Shown in pieces: positions 37,808 to 47,807 of a stretch of 64,000 nucleotides of DNA; position 1 is the first letter of the stretch; every line of letters begins with the position of its first letter. The position numbers and the translations under genes are program-made. The notes beneath the pieces were generated by a model that was given only the letters and a program-made list of their open reading frames with translations, had not been told where the DNA came from and ran no database searches. Location of the stretch: contig MVQH01000101.1 of NCBI GenBank assembly GCA_002067755.1, positions 1 to 64,000 of the forward strand, read 5' to 3'. Origin of the DNA: Methanosaeta sp. PtaB.Bin018. Its GTDB lineage: Archaea > Halobacteriota > Methanosarcinia > Methanotrichales > Methanotrichaceae.

Positions 37808-39520
37808 TTGACTAATGCAAGCGAGGTCCTGAGTTCCATCCAGTCCGCCTTTCCCGGAGCCGTCCTGGACTCCAGAGTGGAGTCGGACCGGAGGCTTTGG
37901 GCCACGATCGACTCCAAGAAGATCTTGGACGTATGCAAGCATCTGACAAACAAGCTGAACTTCGACCACTATTCAGGCAGCGCAGGCGTTGACTGGATCG
38001 CCAGGAATGAGATGGAGGTCGTGGAGATCATGGCCAGCCATGGAGCACATAAGGTTGTGGCCATGCTCAAGGTCAAAACGCCACGAGAAAATCCGTCTGT
38101 AAAATCCCTTGCCAACCTTTACTGGAACGCCAACTGGTATGAGCGAGAGATCTGGGAGATGTTCGGCATCAATTTTGAGGGACATCCAGGGCTGTATCCT
38201 CTGCTCCTATCCGACCAACTGATTGGATCATGGCCCTGGAGAAAGGACTTCAAAGGTTACCCGGATCTCACCACCGGCGAGAGGGCTGTGGCGATCACAA
38301 CCCCCGAGGGTTATACTGAATACCGCTTTCCTCCGACGCCCGCAGAGGTTGAGGCAGGCGCGGTTGTGGCAGAGCGGCCCAAGTATCCCACCTTCCGGGA
38401 ACGAGAAGAGCGTGAGATCAAGTCCGACTCAGAGATGATAATGCACCTGGGTCCACAGCATGCGATGGTACCAGGGCCGTTCCTGCTGGATGTGCTGGTC
38501 GAAGGGGAGCGCGTGAAGAAGGGTTTCCTCGATGTAGGCTACATCCACAAGGGCATAGAGAAGATCATGGAGAATAGGACGTGGCTGCAGGGCATAGTGT
38601 ACACCGACAGGATGTGCTACGTGGCCTCCCTCTCGAACAACGAGTGCTACTGCGGGGCAGTTGAGAAGATCCTGGGCTTGGAGGTTCCCGAGAGGGCACA
38701 GTACATCCGAGTTATACTTGAGGAGCTCTCCAGGATACAAAGCCATCTCATCGGAACAGGGGAGTTCCTGACGCTCGTTGCGGGTGTCGGATATGCGCCC
38801 TGGCAGTACATGATCATAGACAGAGAGCGCATCATATCCCTGATCGAGAGCGTCACTGGTGCAAGGCTCACCCATACCTTCGTTCGCTTCGGAGGTGTGC
38901 GCAACGACCTGCCCGATGACTTTGCTGAGAAGTGCAAGAGCACATTGCCGTACATCAAGTCAAGGATCAACGAGTTCATCGAACTGTTCGCGCAGGATGC
39001 CATCTACCAGAAGAGGATGGAAAATGTAGGCGTCCTCTCTGCCGAGGATGCCAAGAGAGTCGGCATCGCAGGGCCAGCTCTGAGGGCCTCAGGCGTTGCC
39101 TACGACATGAGGGTGGAGGATCCCATCCTGGTCTATCCTGACCTCGACTTCAAGGTGATAGTCGGAACAAAGGGCGATTGTGCTGACAGGGTCGATTGCA
39201 GGCTGAGGGAGATCTTGGAGAGCATCTACATCATAGAGCAGTGTCTTGACAGGATTCCTGCAGGGCCCATCAAGCCCGAGGCCAAGATCCCCAAGAAGGT
39301 CCCGGCTGGAGAGGCTTACTACAGGGTCGAGGACCCCAGGGGAGAGATGGGAATGTATGTTATCAGCGATGGTGGCGACAAGCCCTACAGGGTGAAGGTG
39401 AGGGGCCCCTTCTATGCCACACTGCAGACTTTGCCCCCTCTCTTGGAGGGCGTATACATTGCAGATGTGGTGGCCATCGCGGGCAGCATGGACGGTTGTC
39501 CATCTGAGGCAGACAGGTAG
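37808..39520 (+). CDS. fpoCD: Fpo complex fused subunits C and D
   Basis: 570 residues from TTG 37808 (AGGAGGG upstream). Residues 1-175 are FpoC/NuoC-like (NWYEREIWEMFGINFEGHPG and LLLSDQLIGSWPWRKDF); residues about 205-570 are FpoD/NuoD-like (MHLGPQHAMVPGP, VGYIHKGIEKIMENRT, GGVRNDLP and the C-terminal AIAGSMDGCPSEADR). C and D are separate in Methanosarcina; the fusion is a trait I associate with Methanothrix and some bacteria. These subunits form the carrier-binding cavity next to FpoB and FpoH. Confidence 0.93.
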   Translation: MTNASEVLSSIQSAFPGAVLDSRVESDRRLWATIDSKKILDVCKHLTNKLNFDHYSGSAGVDWIARNEMEVVEIMASHGAHKVVAMLKVKTPRENPSVKSLANLYWNANWYEREIWEMFGINFEGHPGLYPLLLSDQLIGSWPWRKDFKGYPDLTTGERAVAITTPEGYTEYRFPPTPAEVEAGAVVAERPKYPTFREREEREIKSDSEMIMHLGPQHAMVPGPFLLDVLVEGERVKKGFLDVGYIHKGIEKIMENRTWLQGIVYTDRMCYVASLSNNECYCGAVEKILGLEVPERAQYIRVILEELSRIQSHLIGTGEFLTLVAGVGYAPWQYMIIDRERIISLIESVTGARLTHTFVRFGGVRNDLPDDFAEKCKSTLPYIKSRINEFIELFAQDAIYQKRMENVGVLSAEDAKRVGIAGPALRASGVAYDMRVEDPILVYPDLDFKVIVGTKGDCADRVDCRLREILESIYIIEQCLDRIPAGPIKPEAKIPKKVPAGEAYYRVEDPRGEMGMYVISDGGDKPYRVKVRGPFYATLQTLPPLLEGVYIADVVAIAGSMDGCPSEADR

Positions 39521-39532
39521 GAGGGAGAGGAT

Positions 39533-40582
39533 TTGGACATAATCGATAGTATCAGTCAATTCGCTACCCAGGAGCCTGCATTATTCGCTCTGATCATAGG
39601 CATCATAGGTGCGGCAGTGATCTCAGGCGTGGTCAACGTCGGTGCCATGCTTGTGATCTGGGGCGAGAGGAAGGTCCTGAGCGATTTCTGCAACAGGTTC
39701 GGCCCGAATCGTGTGGGCGGGAGGTGGGGTATACTCCAGCTCGGTGCCGATGCCATCAAGCTCTTCACAAAGGAGGACATAATTCCAGGCGATGCAGACA
39801 AGGGCGTCTATGTCTGGGCGCCGATCGTGGCATCCATGGCAACTATGCTGGTGGCCGCAGCAATTCCCTTCGGAGCATTGCACATCGGCGGCAAGGATTA
39901 TCCGCTCGTTGTGGCTAACATGGACATCAGTGCTTTTTATGTGGAGGCTGCCTTGAGCCTGATGGCCATCGCCGTATTCATGGCAGGCTACAGCTCAAAT
40001 AACAAGTACTCGATCCTCGGAGCCTTCAGGGGCATCGCCAGGATGATCGCATATGAGGTGCCAATGGGCGTATGCGTGATCGCCGTGGCTGTCATGGCCC
40101 ACAGTCTCAACTTGGTAGAGATAGTGCAGAGCCAGACCCTCTGGTACGCCTTCGCCCAGCCGCTCGGATTTGTAATTTTCGTCATCGCTCTGATAACGGA
40201 CCTGGGAAGGATTCCCTTTGATCAGTCAGAGGCTGAAGAGGAGATCATCTCTGGCTATAACACCGAGTATAGCGGCATCAGATGGGGGCTTCTCTACTTC
40301 CAGGAGTACAACAATGCGCTTTTGGGCTCCATACTGCTCTCGCTCTTGTTCCTGGGCGGCTGGCAGGGCCCGATCATACCAATACCCATCTTGGACATCA
40401 TCTCGCCTTTGATCTGGCTGTTCATGAAGGTAGTAATCGTACTCTGGTGCTTGATCTGGGTCAGAGCCTCGCTCTTCCGTCTGAGGATCGATCAGGTAAC
40501 GGACCTAGGATGGAAGTGGATGCTACCGCTGTCCCTGTTGAACCTCGGTTGGGCTGCAGTGGTTGGATCCTACTTTGCATGA
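39533..40582 (+). CDS. fpoH: Fpo complex subunit H
   Basis: 349 residues, NuoH/ND1 family, about eight membrane spans. Signature stretches: ERKVLSDFCNRFGPNRVGG (about 43-61, the conserved amphipathic loop), AYEVPMGVCV (about 175) and FDQSEAEEEIISGYNTEYSG (about 225-244), the acidic loop that couples carrier reduction to ion pumping. TTG start with GGAGGG upstream. Confidence 0.93.
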   Translation: MDIIDSISQFATQEPALFALIIGIIGAAVISGVVNVGAMLVIWGERKVLSDFCNRFGPNRVGGRWGILQLGADAIKLFTKEDIIPGDADKGVYVWAPIVASMATMLVAAAIPFGALHIGGKDYPLVVANMDISAFYVEAALSLMAIAVFMAGYSSNNKYSILGAFRGIARMIAYEVPMGVCVIAVAVMAHSLNLVEIVQSQTLWYAFAQPLGFVIFVIALITDLGRIPFDQSEAEEEIISGYNTEYSGIRWGLLYFQEYNNALLGSILLSLLFLGGWQGPIIPIPILDIISPLIWLFMKVVIVLWCLIWVRASLFRLRIDQVTDLGWKWMLPLSLLNLGWAAVVGSYFA

Positions 40583-40594
40583 GGTGGCAATAAG

Positions 40595-41161
40595 ATGTTG
40601 AAGAGAAAGATGATAAAGAACTTCGGCTGGCCTTTGAAGACCGCCATGCGGGAGATCGAGGTCACAAGGCTCTATCCCGAGGTGATGATGGAGCTGCCGG
40701 AGAATGAGCGCGGCATTCACGAGCTGGATGCTACTACATGCATCGGGTGTGCATCTTGTGCAAGGGTTTGTCCCAATAGCTGCATTGAGATGGTCCATTT
40801 CAAATATGGAAATCCTCTCAAGAACAAGAAGATGCAGTTTCCTCAGGTTGATTATGGAAGGTGCATGTTTTGTGGCCTGTGTGTGGATGAATGCCCTGTA
40901 GAATGTCTCAAAATGGGCAAGAAGGTTACAATGGCAGGCTGGGAGAGAGAGGACATCATAAAAGGCCCAGATTTCCTGGCAACCAAGAGATTCTCAGCCA
41001 AAGAGGTGGCAGACCTGGAGGCAGAGGCCAAGAGGATTGCAGCAGAGAAAGCTGCTGCCAAGAAGGCTGCGGCCAAAGAGAAGCCTGCAAAAGAAGGCAC
41101 TGCCGCTGGCAACGCCAAGAAGAAGGCTGATGCCAAGCCCAAAGAAGGAGGTGCTGCATAA
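40595..41161 (+). CDS. fpoI: Fpo complex subunit I (2x[4Fe-4S]) with lysine/alanine-rich tail
   Basis: 188 residues. Two ferredoxin motifs, CIGCASCARVCP (about 49-60) and CMFCGLCVDECP (about 90-101), carry the two [4Fe-4S] clusters of NuoI. The last about 50 residues are almost only Lys, Ala and Glu (AEAKRIAAEKAAAKKAAAKE and on), a feature absent from standard NuoI. With no FpoF (F420 input module) gene in the operon, the positive tail may dock reduced ferredoxin; this is inference. Overlaps fpoJ by one base (TAATG). Confidence 0.92.
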   Translation: MLKRKMIKNFGWPLKTAMREIEVTRLYPEVMMELPENERGIHELDATTCIGCASCARVCPNSCIEMVHFKYGNPLKNKKMQFPQVDYGRCMFCGLCVDECPVECLKMGKKVTMAGWEREDIIKGPDFLATKRFSAKEVADLEAEAKRIAAEKAAAKKAAAKEKPAKEGTAAGNAKKKADAKPKEGGAA

Positions 41162-41589
41162 TGGCGGAAAAGTCGGGCGTAAACGTTGTTAGGGCGATCT
41201 TTGAGTTGCTGGTGCTGCTCCTGGCATTGGGCGTGATCTTCGGAGGCCTTGCAGTTATAGTATTACTATCGCCCTGGTCCCAAACGATCCTAAATAAGCT
41301 GATGGCCTATGATGTCAGGTTTGCAATAGAGCTCTTGAGCTTCCTGGCAATTGCTGCTATCATAGTGCTTCTCTCAGCCCTGACGGTTTACTCCAGAAAT
41401 ATAGTGCACAGTGCCCTATACCTTCTCGGAACCTTTGCAGGCGTAGCTGCCCTGTACATATTCTTGAACGCTCCCTTCGTTGGCGTGGCTCAGATTCTGG
41501 TGTACATTGGGGCCGTCGGTGTTCTGATACTCTTCGCTGTGATGCTCACGAGGAAGACTATTATGGAGGAGTCCCATGGTGAAATATAA
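41161..41589 (+). CDS. fpoJ: Fpo complex subunit J, N-terminal part
   Basis: 142 residues with about four spans. The segment SRNIVHSALYLLGTFAGVAAL and then YIGAVGVLILFAVMLT matches NuoJ/ND6 transmembrane helices 2-4 (the pi-bulge helix region). In methanogens NuoJ is split in two; the second half follows with a 14-base overlap. Confidence 0.88.
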   Translation: MAEKSGVNVVRAIFELLVLLLALGVIFGGLAVIVLLSPWSQTILNKLMAYDVRFAIELLSFLAIAAIIVLLSALTVYSRNIVHSALYLLGTFAGVAALYIFLNAPFVGVAQILVYIGAVGVLILFAVMLTRKTIMEESHGEI

Positions 41590-41839
41590 GATCATCATCT
41601 TGACCCTGGCCTTTCTGGCCGCTCTCTTTGCATCGCTCTCCGTTACGAACTGGGGGGCAGGCGAAAAACAGCCAATGGGCTATGAGCCTCAAGAAGGATT
41701 GAGGCTGCCGGAAAGCGGCATTGGAGACGTCGGGATGGAGATCTTCACATCTTACGTCTTCCCGTTCGAGATTTTAGCTCTGGTTTTGACGGCTGCCCTG
41801 GTCGGAGCGGTTTGGGTCGCACGAAAGGAGGCTGCCTGA
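41576..41839 (+). CDS. fpoJ: Fpo complex subunit J, C-terminal part
   Basis: 87 residues: a membrane span (about 4-23), an exposed loop with LPESGIGDVGMEIFTSYVFP (the NuoJ region before the last helix) and a final span (LALVLTAALVGAVWVA) ending ARKEAA. It completes the NuoJ fold begun by the preceding gene. ATG overlap ensures equal synthesis. Confidence 0.85.
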   Translation: MVKYKIIILTLAFLAALFASLSVTNWGAGEKQPMGYEPQEGLRLPESGIGDVGMEIFTSYVFPFEILALVLTAALVGAVWVARKEAA

Positions 41840-41878
41840 CGGAGGGCGACGAAAGATGACAAGGAGGGAAAATTACCG

Positions 41879-42181
41879 ATGATACCGTTGGAGCTTAACA
41901 TATTGCTGGCATCCACGATGTTCACCATCGGCTTGTATGGCCTCGTTACCCAAAAGAACGGAGTCAAGCTGATGATGTGCATCGAGCTCTTGCTCAATAG
42001 CGCCAACATCAATCTCGTTGCCTTCTCAGCCTACCAGCCGAATGTGAACGGCCAGGTCTTTGCCCTGTTCTCCATTGCGCTGGCAGCGGCTGAGGCAGGC
42101 GTTGGATTTGCCATAATGATTGCGCTGTACAGGCTGTACGGAACCATTGACCTGGACAACATCAGAGCCATGAGGTGGTAA
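41879..42181 (+). CDS. fpoK: Fpo complex subunit K
   Basis: 100 residues, three spans. NuoK/ND4L pattern: [26 protein letters not shown] with the membrane Glu (about 40) and a second Glu in [19 protein letters not shown] (about 75), both part of the proton path. AAGGAGGG lies eight bases before ATG 41879. Confidence 0.92.
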   Translation: MIPLELNILLASTMFTIGLYGLVTQKNGVKLMMCIELLLNSANINLVAFSAYQPNVNGQVFALFSIALAAAEAGVGFAIMIALYRLYGTIDLDNIRAMRW

Positions 42182-42184
42182 CGA

Positions 42185-44206
42185 ATGTATGCCGATTATG
42201 CATATCTGATAGTAGGGTTGCCAGTATTGGCTTTCTTGTTATGCCTCTTTTTAGGCTGGCATCTGCCGAGGGGCGGAGGTTTCATCACAGTTCTGGCGAC
42301 CTTTGGCGGACTGATAATCTCACTGGGGATCTTCAATGAGATTTATCCCGATAAGATCGTTCATCAGTCGATGCCATGGTTTGCCAACTTCAATGTGGGC
42401 ATTCTAATCGATCCTCTGGCGCTTGTGATGCTTCTGATGGTAACCTTCGTGGTTACACTGATTCATATCTATGGCAATGGCTACATGAATGGCGATCCAG
42501 GCGCTGCAAGATACTTTGCTGAAGCTGCATTGTTCAGCGCAGCCATGCTAGGCCTGGTTTATTCCGATAACCTCCTTCAGCTCTTCATATTCTGGGAGCT
42601 TGTGGGGCTGTGCTCCTATCTCTTGATAGGATTTTGGTATCGGAAGCCTTCTGCTGCTGCTGCTGCCAAGAAAGCCTTCTTGACAACGCGCGTGGGCGAC
42701 GTTCTATTCCTGGCAGGGATAATTTTGCTCTACAATAACCTTGCCAGCCTGAACATCGCTCTCAAGCCAGGCGAGTTTCTCTTGCAGTTCCCTGTGATCT
42801 ATGCCCACATCGCAGAGATACCACCGGCCCAACTAACGCTGATCGCCCTTGGACTGTTGGGCGGAGCAGTTGGCAAGTCCGGTCAGTTCCCCTTGCATGT
42901 CTGGCTTCCCGATGCCATGGAGGGCCCGACGACAGTCTCGGCCATGATCCATGCTGCAACGATGGTTACAGCCGGCGTCTACCTGGTCGCTCGCATGTTC
43001 CCACTCTTCTATGCCGCACCCCATGCTCTGACGGCTGTTGCGGCAGTGGGTGCATTCACAGCGCTTTTCGCTGCCACAATGGGGCTTACAGCATTCGATA
43101 TCAAGAGAGTGCTGGCATTCTCGACAGTCTCTCAGCTTGGCTTTATGATGGCAGGCCTCGGAGTTGGGGCGGCTGTTGGAGCCATGGCAGTGGGCGTGTC
43201 CATCTTCCACCTCATCGGCCACTCATTCTTCAAGGCCCTGCTCTTCCTATGTGCGGGCTCGGTAATTCATGCCGTCAACACCAATGATCTGCGGGAGATG
43301 GGCGGCGTTGGGAGGTACATGAAGTGGACCATGTACACCATGCTCATAGGCTCGCTGTCGCTGGCTGGTTTCCCATTCTTCACGGGATTCTTCTCCAAGG
43401 ACGAGATCATAGTAATAGCCTATGAATACGGCACGATGATCAACTTCCTGCCATACATATTCCTGGTATTGGCGGCAGTCCTGACAGCCATTTACACCTT
43501 CAGGATGTGGTTCTCCGTCTTCACAGGCAAGGAGAGATCGGACTATGGTAAGCATGAGTCGCCCTGGATCATGCTTGGGCCGCTCGTAATCCTGGCGGTA
43601 TTCGCCTTTGGATTTGGCATAGCATCTCAGGATAGCTTCTACAGCTATCTCGACAGCAACTTCGAGCACTATGGAGTGAATTTCCAGGAGCTCGGAATCA
43701 TCGGTGGCCATGTGCTAGAAGGCGAGCATGGCGCTCCTGAAGCTGCTGGCGGAGAACACGTTGCATCCGAGGCCGAACATGGTGAGAATGAGGCTCATGG
43801 GGAGCCCTGGTACATCCAGATACTGCCCATCATAATTGCGCTCGGTGGCATTCTCATAGCCGGGCTGTTCTACTGGGACAAAATCAAGAGGTTCGATCCA
43901 AGCCAGGTTACAGGCGACACAGACCCCATCCGCAAGATGCTGCTGAAGGGATACTATCAGCATGAGATCTTGACAGCCTGGTTCGCAGAAGGCGTTGTCT
44001 ATGGCACTGCCTTGATCTGCAATATGATCGACATCAAACTTGTGGACGGCTGGCTGAACTGGCTGAGCGCCTGGGTCATGGGATTCGCAAAGAACATAAG
44101 AAAGGTTCAGACAGGTGTGGTGCAAAACTATGTGACAGCTCTCGTGCTGGGGATAGTGGTACTGGTGGTTGTCATTTCTCTTGCCAAGGAGGTGGGACTG
44201 GTATGA
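42185..44206 (+). CDS. fpoL: Fpo complex subunit L with His/Glu-rich insertion
   Basis: 673 residues, NuoL/ND5 antiporter-like subunit with about 14-16 spans and the long lateral helix region near the C-terminus. Conserved parts: [17 protein letters not shown] (about 137-153), [21 protein letters not shown]-like segment (here [18 protein letters not shown], about 243-260) and [16 protein letters not shown] (about 303). Residues about 508-542 form a loop rich in His, Glu and Gly ([17 protein letters not shown] and on), longer than in typical NuoL. Overlaps fpoM by four bases. Confidence 0.93.
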   Translation: [673 protein letters not shown]

Positions 44207-45705
44207 TCTCGAATGCGATCTCGTTGATGATCGCCGTTCCTCTTATCGGAGCGTTGATCTCCTTCTTTGCGGGATCCAAGGCCAAATTCGTGGCCCTGAT
44301 TGCCTCGTTTGTACCTCTGGTCCTCTCCCTGCAAATGTACATGGAGTTCGATAAGACCTCGAAGATAATGCAGTTCGTGGAGAGCTATAACTGGGTTCCA
44401 TCATTAGGAGTAAAATACACCGTGGGCGTCGACGGCATAGGATTTCCGCTAGTGCTTCTGTCAACGATAGTGTCCATACTGGTGATAATATACTCTTGGG
44501 GAGAGAGCAAGAAGCCCAACCAGTACTTTGCACTTCTTCTCTTAAATGAAGTGGGAGTCCTTGGAGTCTTCACTGCCCTCGACTTCTTCCTCTTCTACAT
44601 ATTCTGGGAGGTTGTGCTCATCCCCATGTTCTTCCTCATCGGAGCCTGGGGCGGGCCGAGGAAGGACTACGCAGCCATCAAGTTCTTCATCTACACCCAT
44701 GTGGCAAGCCTGGTGATGCTGCTGGCCATCTTCGCCCTGTATTTCACCTACCAGTTGCCAGACGGGACAAGAACCTTCGATATGCTGACATTGCTCCAGG
44801 CAACGGCAGACAAGACTGTGTTCCCCACAGGCCTGCTAAACATCATCTTCGCAGGGCTGCTGCTGGGATTCCTGGTCAAGATGCCTGCCTTCCCATTCCA
44901 CACATGGCTTCCGGATGCCCACGTCGAGGCTCCGACAGCCGGATCTGTGGTGCTGGCAGCTCTGCTGCTCAAAATGGGTGGCTACGGCATATTCAGGATC
45001 ATTCTGCCGATGCTGCCGCATGTCGACAAGGCCTTTGTGACGCTCATCGCCATAATTGCGGTGATCTCAATAGTCTACGGAGCCTTCTTGGCGCTGGCTC
45101 AAAAGGACATCAAGAAGCTGGTGGCATACTCGTCCGTCAGCCACATGGGCTTCGTAACACTGGGGGCAGTGGCCTTTACCTGGATGTCCATCCAGGGCGC
45201 CATGTTCCAGCAGTTTTCCCACGGCATCATAACCTGTGTCCTGTTCATGTCTGCCGGAACCATCCAGCACGTCGTCGGGACCAGGATCATCGCAGACCTC
45301 GGAGGCCTGGCCGATCGGATGCCCAAGTTCGCAGTCCTGATGATGGCTGGCTTCATGGCGTCCTTGGGGTTGCCGGGCATGAGCGGATTCGTGGCAGAGT
45401 TCATGGTTCTGACAGGATCCTTTGCGACGCTGCCGACCTACACCATGATAGTTGTGTTCTTGAGCGTGGCCACGACCGCAGCCTATCATCTCTGGGCCAT
45501 GCAGAAGGCGATGTTCGGACCGATACTAAAGAAGTATATGGATGTTCATGACCCACACGCCTACGAGTTATTCTCAATGAGCGTGATCATCTTGCTGAGC
45601 TTGCTCTTCGGAATTCAGCCTGGGCTGATGACGGATATCATGGGAACTGCTGCAACGCAGGTCATGCAGCCGGTCGTGACTCTTTCCCAGATGGGGGTGA
45701 TCTGA
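44203..45705 (+). CDS. fpoM: Fpo complex subunit M
   Basis: 500 residues, NuoM/ND4 antiporter-like subunit with about 14 spans. Diagnostic segments: FFLFYIFWEVVLIPMFFLIG (with the pumping Glu, about 134), FPFHTWLPDAHVEAPTAGSV (about 230-249) and KKLVAYSSVSHMGFV (about 304-318). One of three putative ion-pumping channels. Confidence 0.94.
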   Translation: MISNAISLMIAVPLIGALISFFAGSKAKFVALIASFVPLVLSLQMYMEFDKTSKIMQFVESYNWVPSLGVKYTVGVDGIGFPLVLLSTIVSILVIIYSWGESKKPNQYFALLLLNEVGVLGVFTALDFFLFYIFWEVVLIPMFFLIGAWGGPRKDYAAIKFFIYTHVASLVMLLAIFALYFTYQLPDGTRTFDMLTLLQATADKTVFPTGLLNIIFAGLLLGFLVKMPAFPFHTWLPDAHVEAPTAGSVVLAALLLKMGGYGIFRIILPMLPHVDKAFVTLIAIIAVISIVYGAFLALAQKDIKKLVAYSSVSHMGFVTLGAVAFTWMSIQGAMFQQFSHGIITCVLFMSAGTIQHVVGTRIIADLGGLADRMPKFAVLMMAGFMASLGLPGMSGFVAEFMVLTGSFATLPTYTMIVVFLSVATTAAYHLWAMQKAMFGPILKKYMDVHDPHAYELFSMSVIILLSLLFGIQPGLMTDIMGTAATQVMQPVVTLSQMGVI

Positions 45706-45706
45706 A

Positions 45707-47206
45707 GTGGAATTCGCTCACTATGCGCCCCTCTGGGCAGAGGCGCTTTTAACGCTCCTGGCATTGATAATAGTGCTGCTGGGCTCCCTCATGAAGAACA
45801 GTGGCAAGCTCATGGGAGGCTTGAGCGCAGCCGGACTTGTGGCTGCGCTGGGCCTTGTGTCCAGCAATCTGACGATCTCCAAGCCTGCGCTGTTCTTCTT
45901 CGACACCATATCGGTCGACGGCCTCTCTCAGTTCTTCAAGGCAGTCTTCCTGGTGGTATCGCTGCTGGTAGTGATTGCTTCCCTGTCGAAGTACACCGGA
46001 AAGGGGGCAGACGAGTACTATGCTCTATTGCTCCTTGCAACTGTTGGCATGATGGTGGTTGCCAGTTCCATTGATCTGGTGACCCTCTTCGTGGGATTCG
46101 AGCTGGCCAGCCTGTCCACCTATGCCCTGGCGGCATTTGACAAGAGCCGAAAGAACCTGGAAGCTGCCATGAAGTACTTCATCTTCGGGTCAGTCTCCTC
46201 CGCCTTGATGCTCTTCGGCTTCTCGCTGCTCTACGGCATGGCAGGATCTACCAGGCTCGCAGATATCGCTGCAGCATCTTTGGCCAATTTCGGGCCTGCA
46301 ACGCTGGTTGCCCTGATATTCGTGATCGCAGGATTTGGCTTCAAGATGGCTCTGGTGCCATTCCATATGTGGGCGCCCGATACCTACGAGGGAGCACCGG
46401 CTGTCGTCTCGGCCTTGCTCGCAGCGGGCTCCAAAAAGATGGGATTTGCTGCAGCCTTCAGGGTTCTGCTATTAGCCCTCATCGCCCTGCGTCTTGAGTG
46501 GTATCTGGCGTTTGCCATCCTCGCAGCCCTGACAATGACACTGGGCAACCTGGCCGCGTGCTGGCAGAACAATGTCCGGCGCATACTGGCTTACTCGTCC
46601 ATCGCTCAGGCTGGATACATTGCTATCGGCTTTGTGGTAGTAGGAGCGGCTTATGGTGCAGCCCCGGTTTTGGCCTTTAGCGGCATTGTCGTCCCGGCAG
46701 CACAGCTCGGCATAGCTGGCGCGCTGCTGCTCATCCTGGGACATGCCCTCATGAAGACTGGAGCCTTCATCGGCACCTCTCAGGTAGCATCGATGGTTGC
46801 AGCAGGAAGCGATGGCGATCCGGATGACATATCAAATTATGCAGGTCTGGCACGGAGGGCACCCATCACTGCGTTTTGCATGCTGATCTTCATGTTCGCA
46901 CTGGCTGGCATTCCACCAACTGCGGGATACATAGGCAAGTTCGTGCTCTTCAGCTCGGCCATTTATTCCGGCCTCGTCTGGCTTGCGGTGCTTGCCATCC
47001 TCAACAGCGCTCTGTCGCTGGTCTACTACCTGAGGATCATCAGCTACATGTATCTGAAGGAGCCAGCTGGGCCCAAGATGGCAGAGCAAAAAGGATATGT
47101 GGTGGCTCTGGTCCTGACGACGATTGCAGTCGTCTGGATAGGCGTCTTCCCGCAAAGTTTCATAGACTGGGCACTGCAGGCAGCAGCAGTTCTGCTGCCT
47201 CAGTAA
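45707..47206 (+). CDS. fpoN: Fpo complex subunit N
   Basis: 499 residues, NuoN/ND2 antiporter-like subunit with about 14 spans. Motifs: VGFELASLSTYALAAFDKS (about 125-143), MWAPDTYEGAPAVVSALLA (about 222-240) and RRILAYSSIAQAGY (about 286-299). Starts at GTG 45707, one base after fpoM. Last gene of the operon; fpoO and fpoF, present in Methanosarcina, do not follow. Confidence 0.93.
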   Translation: MEFAHYAPLWAEALLTLLALIIVLLGSLMKNSGKLMGGLSAAGLVAALGLVSSNLTISKPALFFFDTISVDGLSQFFKAVFLVVSLLVVIASLSKYTGKGADEYYALLLLATVGMMVVASSIDLVTLFVGFELASLSTYALAAFDKSRKNLEAAMKYFIFGSVSSALMLFGFSLLYGMAGSTRLADIAAASLANFGPATLVALIFVIAGFGFKMALVPFHMWAPDTYEGAPAVVSALLAAGSKKMGFAAAFRVLLLALIALRLEWYLAFAILAALTMTLGNLAACWQNNVRRILAYSSIAQAGYIAIGFVVVGAAYGAAPVLAFSGIVVPAAQLGIAGALLLILGHALMKTGAFIGTSQVASMVAAGSDGDPDDISNYAGLARRAPITAFCMLIFMFALAGIPPTAGYIGKFVLFSSAIYSGLVWLAVLAILNSALSLVYYLRIISYMYLKEPAGPKMAEQKGYVVALVLTTIAVVWIGVFPQSFIDWALQAAAVLLPQ

Positions 47207-47496
47207 CATATTTTTTTACTCTTAACATCATATCAAGCTTTGGCTTCGACAGCTGAAGTGTGGAGTCCCGAAATTATTTCGCCTATGATCTAGGAATAGA
47301 TATAATACCCCTCTCCTAAACATCATTTTTATAGTGGCTTGATTTGAGCTTATTTTGTGTTTATCAGCATAAATAGCCGAAAATTCTTGATTAAACTATT
47401 TGGATTCACTGTATTCAAAATATGCACATCTATCGAAAGAATTAAGTAATTTGGATGCATAATACCAGTTTGGTCAAACAAAGGAGAGTCCAAATT

Positions 47497-47700
47497 ATGT
47501 TATCTCCCTTAATTCCTGATATTAAGCATCCAAAGTGGAATGTCGTCGTTAAATTACTTGAACTTATCGCTTTACCAAGGGCCCATAAAATTGCAGGCAG
47601 ACTTAAAATATCTGATGTAAATAATTTCTTAACATCGATAAAAGTATTAATTCTGGCGGATCTTTCAGAAGAGCTTTTCAGGTCACTGTCGCAATCTTGA
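47497..47700 (+). pseudogene. Probable transposase N-terminal remnant
   Basis: 67 codons from ATG 47497 with HTH-like content (LIPDIKHPKWNVVVKLLELI, then ALPRAHKIAGRLKISDVNNF) resembling the N-terminus of archaeal IS transposases, truncated at TGA 47698-47700. The remainder of 47207-47973 has no gene; it is AT-rich, with a GC hairpin GGGGCT…AGCCCC at about 47764-47789 and, at 47808-47847, a repeat also found after the methyltransferase gene. IS family not determined. Confidence 0.4.
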
Positions 47701-47807
47701 GCCTGTATGCATGCATGGCTGCATGCGCAGCCGAGGAAGGAGTGAATGGAATGATTCTTTTTTGGGGCTTGCCTTTTGCGGCTAGCCCCTTCAGCATTTT
47801 TGGGCAC

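Noticed and set aside
38429-38875. Minus-strand ORF of 148 codons opposite fpoCD, and similar long antisense ORFs in fpoL, fpoM and fpoN
   Set aside because: They are antisense shadows of strongly conserved genes, with odd composition and no ribosome sites.
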